Below are positions 1 through 5,877 of a DNA stretch of 16,660 nucleotides, in pieces. The stretch's first letter is position 1. Each line of letters begins with the position of its first letter. This DNA is from an uncultured Olsenella sp. Its GTDB lineage: Bacteria; Actinomycetota; Coriobacteriia; Coriobacteriales; Atopobiaceae. The position numbers and the translations under genes are program-made. The DNA lies in assembly GCA_947253595.1 (NCBI GenBank), contig CAMXZR010000030.1:1-16660 (forward strand). Reading direction: 5' to 3'. The notes beneath the pieces were generated by a model. It was not told the origin of the DNA. It worked only from the letters and a program-made list of their open reading frames with translations, and made no database searches.

Positions 1-192
1 GGCAACCTCGTGGTGATCAAGGCGCAGCCGGGCACGGCCCCGGGCGTCGCCGCCGCGGCCGCCGCCGCCGCCCTTCCTGAGGTCAAGGGCTCGGTGGCGG
101 GCAACGACACCGTCCTGGTCGTCTCGGGCAGCGAGGAGGCGGCGAAGGACCTGGTCAACCTGGTCAACAAGCTGAGGGACTCGCACAAGTAG
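1..192 (+). CDS. argR: Arginine repressor ArgR, C-terminal part (5' end outside window)
   Basis: The visible 63 residues are the end of an ArgR/AhrC-type repressor, which senses L-arginine and represses arginine biosynthesis genes as a hexamer. The stretch has the family's C-terminal pattern: a hydrophobic strand (NLVVIK), a Pro-Gly-Thr-Ala turn, an alanine-rich helix followed by LPEVKGSVAG, then the arginine-binding segment NDT and the strand VLVV, ending in a helix with SEEAA. The family usually has Asp-Asp in the AGDDT motif; here it reads AGNDT. The usual Leu-Asp in the preceding helix is replaced by alanines (an Ala-rich run of about nine). The DNA-binding winged helix would lie upstream of the window. 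The gene ends with TAG at 190-192 and converges on the penicillin-binding protein gene. Whether other arg genes precede it cannot be seen. Confidence 0.85.
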   Translation, partial: GNLVVIKAQPGTAPGVAAAAAAAALPEVKGSVAGNDTVLVVSGSEEAAKDLVNLVNKLRDSHK

Positions 193-229
193 GTGAGGCG
201 CGGCTCTCGCTGGGCAAGGAGAGGGACAA

Positions 230-266
230 GGCCCCCGGCACGCGGGACATCCCGGTGCCGGGGGCC
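230..266. terminator. GC-rich hairpin between convergent argR and PBP genes
   Basis: A perfect 12-bp inverted repeat (arms 230-241 and 255-266), with a further 4-bp inner pairing (243-246 with 251-254), lies 37 bases after the argR stop and about 50 bases past the PBP stop on the other strand. It is well placed to end both transcripts. The U-tract is poor on both strands (TTGC on plus, TTGTCC on minus), so it is a hairpin-type terminator by position rather than a textbook one. Confidence 0.65.
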
Positions 267-314
267 TTGCATCGAAGGTGTGCGGCAGACGAAGCTGCGT
301 GGCGGTCGCAGTGA

Positions 315-2459
315 CTACTCGCCCGTGGAGCCGCCCTCGCCGCCCGTTCCGCCTGCGTCTGAGGCTCCGCCCGTTCCACCACTCGTGTCTCCGCCGGCAT
401 CCGTCTGCGCTCCCGTGACGCTCTCGTCACGCGTCCGCTCGCCGCCCTGAGAGCGTGACCCCTCGGTGGGCTGCGTCTCCTCCTCGGAGTCGACGGTCTG
501 GTAGTAGTAGTCGCTGTTGCTGTACTCGTTTGTCTTGCTGAACTTCCACGAGCTGTTCGCCTTGTAGTTCGGACTGGAGGTCACGCTGGGGAATTCCTCG
601 CGTTCGACCCCATCGAGCACCTGGTTCACGAAGCTCACGAAGATGGGCACGGCGGTGTTGTAGGGGTGGCCGTAGGAGCCGCCCACGATGACGGGCGCTT
701 CCTCCTGGTAGCCGCACCACACCGCTACTGAGAGCTGTGGGGTGATGCCGCAGAACCAGAGGTCGCGGTAGTTCTCGGAGGTGCCGGTCTTGCCGCCCAC
801 GGGCTGGTTGGCGCTCATGGTGTAGCCCACCACGCTCGCCGTGCCGCCGCTACGGGTGACGCCCTGTGTCACCTTGCGGATGTCCTGCGCCACGGAGGCC
901 TCGATGACCTGGGTGGAGCTGTCCTGGTGCTCGTAGACGGCGTTGCCGTTGCGGTCCTCGATCTTGGTGATGGCAATGGCGTCTCGGTGCACTCCGTTGG
1001 TCGCGATGGTGGCGTAGGCCTCGGCCATCTGCACGGGCGGGACGCCCTCGGTGCCCAGGGTGATCGACTCGTAGGCCGGCAGGTCCACGTCGATGCCCAT
1101 GGCCTTCGCCATGCTGACTACCTTGTCTGCCCCGACGGCCTCGATTACCTGCACGAAGCCCGTGTTGGACGATATCGCGAAGGCGTTTGCCAGGCTCAGG
1201 GTGCCATAGCTCTCGTTGCCGAAGTTCTGGACCTTCCAGGTGGGGGTGAACTGCATGGGGGAGTTGCAGTTGATGAGCACGTTGGGGTTCATGCCCGCGT
1301 TGAGCGCGGCGGCAAGGGTGAAGATCTTGAAGCTCGAGCCCGGCTGCCTGCGCGCCTGGGTGGCCAGGTTGAACTGGTTCTCGGAGTAGTCGCGTCCGCC
1401 CACCATGGCCACGATGTGGCCGTTGCTGGGATCAACGGCACAGAGTGCGGCGTCCAGGCGGTCGTTGCCGATGGCGTCGAGGCGGCTCTGGATGGCGTCC
1501 TCCGCCGCAGCCTGCTTTGACGGGTCTAGGGTGGTGTAGACCTTGAGACCGCCCTGCATGACGGTGTCCTGGTCGAAGTCCTCGAGGAGTAGCTGCTTCA
1601 CGTAGTCGGTGAAGTACGGGTAGTTCGCCGCGGTCTCGGAGAAGCTGCCCTCGTTCAGGGCGAGCTCCTCCGCGACGGCTGCGTCGTGGTCCTCCTGGCT
1701 GATGTCGCCCTCGTTGAGCATGTGGTCAAGCACCGCGTTGCGACGGGCCTTGGCGGCGTCAGGGTTGGAGAAGGGGTCGTAGGCCGAGGGGGACTGGGGG
1801 AGGCCCGCCAGGGTGGCGGCCTCGGCAAGGGTCAGGTCGCTCGCGTGCTTGCTGAAGTAGGTGGTAGAGGCCGCCTCGATGCCATATGCGCTGTGACCGT
1901 AGTAGATGGTGTTGAGGTACATGTTCAGGATCTGGTCCTTGCTGTACATCTTCTCCATCTGGATGGCAATGTAGGCCTCGCGGACCTTGCGCTTGATGGT
2001 CTGCTCGAACTGCTCGTCAGAGAGGACGGTGTTGCGCACGAGCTGCTGGGTGATGGTGGAGGCACCCTCGGAGCCACCGCCGAGCTGGGCTACGACCGCG
2101 CGCAGGATGCCCTGGGGATCGACGCCGTTGTGCTGGTAGAAGCGGCGGTCCTCCGTGTCGACCGTGGCCTGGAGGACGTACTTCGATATCTGATCGAGGT
2201 CGATGCTCCTGCGGTTCTGCAGGTAGTACTCGGCGATGGTGGAGCCGTCGACGGCATAGACCGTGGTGGGCTCGGCCACTAGGTAGGCGTCGGCCGAGGA
2301 GTAGTCGGGCAGGCTCTGGAGCCAGGTGCTCACCAGGGAGCCCAGCGATATGGCCAGCGTCACGATCAGCAGGGCGATGAAGCCGAAGAATCCGGCTATG
2401 CCAAACCCAACCGCGTGGGTGCGGGAGTGCATGTGGGCCCTGCGGGTGCGAATTCCCAT
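315..2459 (-). CDS. ponA: Class A penicillin-binding protein (GT51 transglycosylase + transpeptidase)
   Basis: A bifunctional enzyme that polymerises lipid II and cross-links peptidoglycan at the outer face of the membrane. With this start it is 714 residues. A short basic N-terminus is followed by one membrane anchor (about residues 17-47). The GT51 domain carries the catalytic-glutamate motif TEDRRF (Glu103) and the GASTITQQLVRN motif (about 132-143). The transpeptidase domain has all three signatures: SSFK (Ser375-Lys378), SSN (430-432) and KTGTS (557-561). The last ~36 residues are a Gly/Ser/Thr-rich disordered tail. The ATG at 2459 is chosen over the ATG at 2540 because GGAGGAGG lies 5 bases upstream, and the residues before it do not resemble the family. 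It is monocistronic and divergent from the MFS gene. The symbol ponA is by family; pbp1A or mrcA would be equivalent. Confidence 0.95.
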   Translation of the reverse strand: MGIRTRRAHMHSRTHAVGFGIAGFFGFIALLIVTLAISLGSLVSTWLQSLPDYSSADAYLVAEPTTVYAVDGSTIAEYYLQNRRSIDLDQISKYVLQATVDTEDRRFYQHNGVDPQGILRAVVAQLGGGSEGASTITQQLVRNTVLSDEQFEQTIKRKVREAYIAIQMEKMYSKDQILNMYLNTIYYGHSAYGIEAASTTYFSKHASDLTLAEAATLAGLPQSPSAYDPFSNPDAAKARRNAVLDHMLNEGDISQEDHDAAVAEELALNEGSFSETAANYPYFTDYVKQLLLEDFDQDTVMQGGLKVYTTLDPSKQAAAEDAIQSRLDAIGNDRLDAALCAVDPSNGHIVAMVGGRDYSENQFNLATQARRQPGSSFKIFTLAAALNAGMNPNVLINCNSPMQFTPTWKVQNFGNESYGTLSLANAFAISSNTGFVQVIEAVGADKVVSMAKAMGIDVDLPAYESITLGTEGVPPVQMAEAYATIATNGVHRDAIAITKIEDRNGNAVYEHQDSSTQVIEASVAQDIRKVTQGVTRSGGTASVVGYTMSANQPVGGKTGTSENYRDLWFCGITPQLSVAVWCGYQEEAPVIVGGSYGHPYNTAVPIFVSFVNQVLDGVEREEFPSVTSSPNYKANSSWKFSKTNEYSNSDYYYQTVDSEEETQPTEGSRSQGGERTRDESVTGAQTDAGGDTSGGTGGASDAGGTGGEGGSTGE

Positions 2460-2464
2460 GTGTT

Positions 2465-2472
2465 CCTCCTCC
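2465..2472 (-). promoter_or_regulatory. Shine-Dalgarno deciding the PBP start
   Basis: On the minus strand GGAGGAGG sits 5 bases before the ATG at 2459. No comparable site precedes the longer ATG at 2540, so translation most likely begins at 2459. Confidence 0.8.
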
Positions 2473-2492
2473 AAGGAGACAGTCACCTTCAA

Positions 2493-2498
2493 ATTATA
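2493..2498 (-). promoter_or_regulatory. Consensus -10 element upstream of the PBP gene
   Basis: The minus strand reads TATAAT here, 33 bases before the PBP start codon, in a locally AT-rich pocket of otherwise GC-rich DNA. At 16-18 bp spacing the -35 region (around CAAAAC) is a weak match. The leader would be short, about 26 nt. Confidence 0.45.
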
Positions 2499-2639
2499 TG
2501 CCGAGTTCGCAAAGCGTTTTGGGATGGGACGGTAAGCCACGGCCCGGCGACCCAGCAGAACGACCGAGGAATGGTTTGGAACACCGTCTTACGGGCTTTC
2601 CGGGAGGGTGAGGGCCTTCCTCCCATGCCCCGACCATTC

Positions 2640-2670
2640 GCGCGCATGGGGAGACGCTCCCCATGCGCGC
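2640..2670. repeat. Perfect 14-bp inverted repeat with 3-nt loop
   Basis: The arms are 2640-2653 and 2657-2670, with the loop ACG. As RNA this would be a very stable hairpin. No T-tract follows on either strand, so I do not call it an intrinsic terminator. It could equally be a protein-binding palindrome. A palindrome of almost the same size lies at 4210-4240 on the other side of the MFS gene. Confidence 0.75.
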
Positions 2671-2855
2671 CCACCACGCCCTGCTTCTCGTCGGTGCCGC
2701 CTCGCCTTCCAGAGGGGAGGTCGGCGCGAAAGAGATTCGGGTCGAGCCGTCCTTGGAAGACATGGGCATGCCCGTGTTTCGGAATGGGTCGGCCCATGCT
2801 CGGGTCAGTGGCTGGGATCATGACGTAAGACAAGAGCAGTTCTTCCGAGTGCTTT

Positions 2856-2864
2856 TGCTATATT
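2856..2864 (+). promoter_or_regulatory. Extended -10 promoter for the MFS gene
   Basis: The sequence TGC followed by TATATT is an extended -10 box (TGn plus -10 hexamer), 45 bases before the transporter start. There is no good -35 hexamer, which is tolerated by extended -10 promoters. A second AT-rich stretch (2880-2909) follows, so an alternative start of transcription nearer the gene is possible. Confidence 0.45.
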
Positions 2865-2909
2865 TAGGCCTGCATCAGCATATGAATAAAATTTGATCAT
2901 TAATCATTC

Positions 2910-4097
2910 ATGTTTGGACTATTGCTGAGTATTATCTACTTGTCCTTTGTTAGTCTGGGGTTGCCGGATTCCCTGTTGGGCTCTGCCTGGCCGACCATGT
3001 ACCCACAGCTCGGCGTTCCGGTTTCCTATTCGGGCATCGTGTTCATGATCATCTCGGTGGGAACAATCGTCTCAAGCCTGCAGAGTGACCGGCTGACCAG
3101 AGGGCTGGGAACGGGGAAAGTCACGGCAATGAGCATCTGCATGACTGCCGCAGCGCTCTTCGGATTCTCGGCCAGCGATTCTTTCTGGCAGCTCTGTTTC
3201 TGGCCAATTCCCTACGGTCTGGGTGCCGGAAGCGTAGACACCTCCCTGAACAACTACGTTGCGCTCCACTACGAAAGCAAGCATATGAGCTGGCTGCATT
3301 GCATGTGGGGCGTTGGTGCCTCTGCCGGCCCGTATATCATGGGCGCTGTCATTGCCGGAGGTGGCACGTGGAACGGCGGTTACCGCTCGATTGGTCTGGT
3401 TCAAATTGTGCTGATGGCGATCTTGTTCTGCAGCCTTCCCCTTTGGAGAGGACGCCCGAAACTCAAAGATGAAACCGACAAGGATGTGGAGGCAGAAACG
3501 CTTCCGCTGAGAGAAGTGCTAGGGTTTCGCGGCGTAAAGGAGGTTCTGGCCTGCTTTTTCTGCTATTGTGCCCTGGAGCAGATGACAGGGCTCTGGGCGA
3601 GCAGCTATTTGACCATACATGATGGGCTCCCCGCAGAAGCGGCGGCTTCCTTTGCCAGCATGTTCTTTATGGGAATAACCATTGGTCGGGCTGTCAGTGG
3701 CTTCATGTCCATGAAGCTGAATGACGTGCAGATGATTCGCCTCGGGCAGCGCATCATTACCCTGGGTGTCGTTATGATGCTCCTTCCCTTGGGCGCGACG
3801 GTGTCGTTGGTTGGCTGTGTCCTGATCTGCCTGGGATGTGCACCGATCTATCCGTGCATCATCCATTCGACGCCGGAGCATTTTGGCGCGGACAAATCCC
3901 AGGCGATCATCGGCATCCAGATGGCAAGCGCCTATGTGGGAACCTCTTTGATGCCACCGTTGTTCGGCCTGATTGCAGACCGCACGACGGTTGCGCTGCT
4001 TCCCGTGTATCTGACCGTCATACTGGTCCTGATGGTCGCAATGCATGAAATGTTGATTCGCAAGTTGGCTCAAAAGGAAGAGGGGCATGCTGACTGA
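2910..4097 (+). CDS. MFS transporter, FucP/YfkF-like
   Basis: A 395-residue integral membrane protein with 12 hydrophobic segments, the first at about residues 4-18. The N-terminal segment SLGLPDSLLGSAWP and the loop after TM2, SDRLTRGLGTGK (the MFS motif A position), match major-facilitator proteins of the FucP/YfkF type. Substrate is unknown; sugar or another small organic molecule is a family-based guess. The ATG at 2910 is the first in frame after a TAA at 2901-2903 and gives the N-terminus expected for the family, but no Shine-Dalgarno precedes it, so the message may be leaderless or weakly translated. Its codons (ATT, TTT, TCT, GGG) and base composition (about 57% G+C in sampled lines) differ plainly from its neighbours, which suggests horizontal acquisition. 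It stands alone, with no partner enzyme or regulator next to it. Confidence 0.85.
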   Translation: MFGLLLSIIYLSFVSLGLPDSLLGSAWPTMYPQLGVPVSYSGIVFMIISVGTIVSSLQSDRLTRGLGTGKVTAMSICMTAAALFGFSASDSFWQLCFWPIPYGLGAGSVDTSLNNYVALHYESKHMSWLHCMWGVGASAGPYIMGAVIAGGGTWNGGYRSIGLVQIVLMAILFCSLPLWRGRPKLKDETDKDVEAETLPLREVLGFRGVKEVLACFFCYCALEQMTGLWASSYLTIHDGLPAEAAASFASMFFMGITIGRAVSGFMSMKLNDVQMIRLGQRIITLGVVMMLLPLGATVSLVGCVLICLGCAPIYPCIIHSTPEHFGADKSQAIIGIQMASAYVGTSLMPPLFGLIADRTTVALLPVYLTVILVLMVAMHEMLIRKLAQKEEGHAD

Positions 4098-4104
4098 CCG
4101 ACCA

Positions 4105-4133
4105 TGAGGGCTGGGACTCTCGCCCTGCCCTCA
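4105..4133 (+). terminator. Weak inverted repeat after the MFS gene
   Basis: The 7-bp arms 4105-4111 and 4127-4133 start 8 bases after the MFS stop. The loop is long (15 nt) and the bases following are GATTAG with no U-tract. Possible terminator by position only. Confidence 0.3.
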
Positions 4134-4209
4134 GATTAGAGAGAGGTGTCTCGCTGCCTCGTCCGGCGGATGGGCTGCGTCCTCTTCGAGGCGGTGCGCA
4201 TTTCTTGCT

Positions 4210-4240
4210 CCGGCGTTGCCACCCTGGGTGGCAACGCCGG
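4210..4240. terminator. Perfect 14-15-bp palindromic hairpin
   Basis: The arms 4210-4223 and 4227-4240 are exact reverse complements around a CTG loop; even the next bases (C4224/G4226) are complementary. It lies 113 bases after the MFS stop and is the strongest hairpin in that gap, so it may end the MFS transcript. There is no T-tract on either side, so its identity as a terminator is uncertain. Confidence 0.5.
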
Positions 4241-4338
4241 ACCGCTCGCTACTCATCCCCCATCATTTGGAGCTACCACGGCCTGCATCAGTTCATGCAG
4301 AGCCTGATTGGGATTATCCAGCGCCCCTCTCATAGGCA

Positions 4339-4344
4339 TAGAAT
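4339..4344 (+). promoter_or_regulatory. Possible -10 element for the small cysteine protein
   Basis: TAGAAT lies 55 bases before the ATG at 4400. No convincing -35 is found at 16-18 bp. This is the best promoter candidate in the 300-base gap after the MFS gene. Confidence 0.3.
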
Positions 4345-4399
4345 GCGGGAAGGTGGCGTGCGCCAGGGCAGTGCCGCGCCCAGGGAAGAGGGGATGGCC

Positions 4400-4642
4400 A
4401 TGGCAGGGCTCCATTGCAGCGACTGCGTCTTTGCCGAGTTCTCGCTCAACGAGAGGACGGGAAGGTATCAGGGCACCTGCAGCAGGGGCTTCACCCTGGC
4501 GAACCCCCGCATCCATCATGGGCCCGAGATGTACTTCGCCGAGCGCAGGGACGGCCTGGTGCCGGTGCGCGACCCCTTTGGCAGGGAGTACCTCAGGACC
4601 AAGAACATCTGCGACCGCTTCCAACCACGCGGCAAGGAGTAG
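4400..4642 (+). CDS. Small four-cysteine protein of unknown function
   Basis: An 80-residue soluble protein that I do not recognise as a named family. It begins MAGLHCSDC and has four cysteines at residues 6, 9, 27 and 71: a CxxC pair, a third in TCSRG, and a fourth near the C-terminus in NICDRF. This spacing could bind zinc or an iron-sulfur cluster, but that is inference. There is no signal peptide or membrane segment. The start at 4400 is chosen because GAGGGG lies 6 bases upstream; an in-frame ATG at 4394 would add two residues, and the open frame back to 4205 encodes nothing family-like. Codon choice is typical of the surrounding chromosome, unlike the MFS gene before it. It ends with TAG at 4640-4642 and converges on mscL. 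Confidence 0.6.
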   Translation: MAGLHCSDCVFAEFSLNERTGRYQGTCSRGFTLANPRIHHGPEMYFAERRDGLVPVRDPFGREYLRTKNICDRFQPRGKE

Positions 4643-4722
4643 GGGAGTAGGCCGCCCGTCCATTCCGTCAGCGTCGACCTCGATTTGTTCGTCGACGACA
4701 AGCTACCTTCCACCCAATAGAA

Positions 4723-4754
4723 AGGGGGAGACGCGCCTGGGCGCACCTCCCCCT
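4723..4754 (-). terminator. Terminator of mscL
   Basis: The 8-bp arms 4723-4730 and 4747-4754 enclose an inner 5-bp stem (GCGCC/GGCGC). On the minus strand the hairpin is followed by TTTCTATTGGG, the most U-rich tail of any hairpin in the window. It starts 39 bases after the mscL stop. Confidence 0.65.
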
Positions 4755-4793
4755 CGAGTCGGCTGTCCTGCCCGCCGGTCGGCCGTCCGTGGC

Positions 4794-5240
4794 CTACGCC
4801 GCGTGGGTGCCGCCCTCGATCTCTCCGCAGCAGTGGGGGCAGCGGGTAGCTCCCTCCTTGACCTCCTCGAGGCAGTGGGGGCACACGGGGACTGCCGCCC
4901 CTTCGGCCACCTCCTCCTTCCCGTGGAGCTTCGTGGCCTGCTCCTGCAGCTTGTTCAGGGCCTTGACCATGCAGAAGACGACGAAGGCGATGATCAGGAA
5001 GTTGATGATGGCGGAGATGAACGCGCCGAAGTCAATCACGGTGTCGGCGTTGACGGGAATCTGCAGGCCCGAGACGCCGGTGCCGCCACCCGTGACCAGC
5101 GTGATGAAGGGATTGATGATGTTGGACACCAGCGACGTCACGATGGCGGTGAAGGCACCGCCGATGATGATGCCGACTGCCATGTCCATCACGTTGCCCC
5201 TGGCGATGAACTCCTTGAACTCGCTCATGAACTTCTTCAT
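4794..5240 (-). CDS. mscL: Large-conductance mechanosensitive channel MscL with C-terminal zinc ribbon
   Basis: A 148-residue inner-membrane channel that opens under membrane tension to release solutes during hypo-osmotic shock. The N-terminus MKKFMSEFKEFIARGNVMD and the first transmembrane helix with AVGIIIGGAFTAIV are diagnostic. TM1 spans about residues 14-44, the periplasmic loop is short and glycine-rich, and TM2 spans about 68-96. After the usual cytoplasmic helix the protein ends in a zinc-ribbon-like module with CPHC at 120-123 and CPHCC at 134-138, in place of the plain charged C-terminus of most MscL proteins. The ATG at 5240 is chosen because it gives the family N-terminus and has GAGGAGAG 10 bases upstream; a TTG at 5270 would add ten unrelated residues. 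The gene lies 100 bases downstream of dtd on the same strand and ends at its own terminator. Confidence 0.93.
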   Translation of the reverse strand: MKKFMSEFKEFIARGNVMDMAVGIIIGGAFTAIVTSLVSNIINPFITLVTGGGTGVSGLQIPVNADTVIDFGAFISAIINFLIIAFVVFCMVKALNKLQEQATKLHGKEEVAEGAAVPVCPHCLEEVKEGATRCPHCCGEIEGGTHAA

Positions 5241-5340
5241 CTGATAGAACCTCTCCTCGGTTGATACCAAATGTACCGAATAGTCTAGCGTCTTTCGGCG
5301 AGCGGTCTCGCAGCATGCGCAAAGTGGAGAAAAAGCCCTG

Positions 5341-5802
5341 CTACCTCCTAGGCCCCGCCAGCTCGTCGGTGTCGAGCCAGATGGTCACGGGGCCGTCGTT
5401 CACGAGCGAGACCTGCATGTCAGCACCGAAGACGCCCCGCCCCACGTGGCCGCAGTCCTCCTCGGCAAGCTCGCAGAAGCGCTCGTAGAGGGGAATGGCG
5501 ACGTCGGGCCTTGCGGCCCCGGAGAATCCCGGCCGGTTTCCGCGACGCGTCTGGGCGAAGAGGGTGAACTGGCTCACCACCAGCACCTCTCCGTCCACGT
5601 CGGCAAGCGAGAGGTTCATCCTGCCATCCTCGTCGTCGAAGACCCTGAGGCTGCGGACCTTTTTCCAGAGCCGCCGTGCCGCGGCCTCGTCGTCTTTGGG
5701 TCCGATGCCCAGGAGTATCAGGTAGCCGATTCCGCAGCTGCCCCTGAGCTCGCCCCCGACGCGCACCTCCGCGCCCGTGACCCTCTGCAACAGCGCCCTC
5801 AT
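5341..5802 (-). CDS. dtd: D-aminoacyl-tRNA deacylase
   Basis: A cytoplasmic homodimeric enzyme that hydrolyses D-amino acids (and mischarged glycine) from tRNA, keeping D-residues out of proteins. At 153 residues it has the standard length. The N-terminus MRALLQRVTGAEVRVGG, the SQFTLFA motif (Ser77-Gln78-Phe79-Thr80) and the chirality-selecting Gly-cisPro motif in NDGPVT (Gly137-Pro138) are all intact. A purine-rich ribosome site (GAGGGAGAGGG) lies just before the ATG. The gene follows the M32 peptidase by 75 bases on the same strand and could be co-transcribed with it and with mscL. A T-run lies shortly after the stop on the minus strand but without a clear hairpin, so read-through into mscL is plausible. 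Confidence 0.96.
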   Translation of the reverse strand: MRALLQRVTGAEVRVGGELRGSCGIGYLILLGIGPKDDEAAARRLWKKVRSLRVFDDEDGRMNLSLADVDGEVLVVSQFTLFAQTRRGNRPGFSGAARPDVAIPLYERFCELAEEDCGHVGRGVFGADMQVSLVNDGPVTIWLDTDELAGPRR

Positions 5803-5877
5803 GCCCTCTCCCTCACAAGACGACCCCGAACGGATGGACCGCCCGGGGTGCGCATCGACAGCGTCTGGACGGCGAGC

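Larger units (their letters stand above)
2500..2909. other. Gene-free divergent region with palindromes
   Basis: About 410 bases between the divergent PBP and MFS genes with no convincing coding sequence in any frame. The reading frames present are low-complexity Arg/Pro/Ser translations without ribosome sites. It holds a perfect palindrome at 2640-2670, two shorter palindromes around ATGGG/CCCAT at about 2760-2810, and an AT-rich end (from about 2850) that carries the likely promoter of the MFS gene. Confidence 0.6.

Noticed and set aside
193..450. Plus-strand frame after argR
   Set aside because: It covers the terminator hairpin and the antisense of the PBP tail, has no ribosome site, and gives an Arg/Pro-rich translation.
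2489..2833. Minus-strand frame of 114 codons upstream of the PBP gene
   Set aside because: No ribosome site, an Arg/Pro-rich composition, and it runs through the 2640-2670 palindrome and the PBP promoter region.
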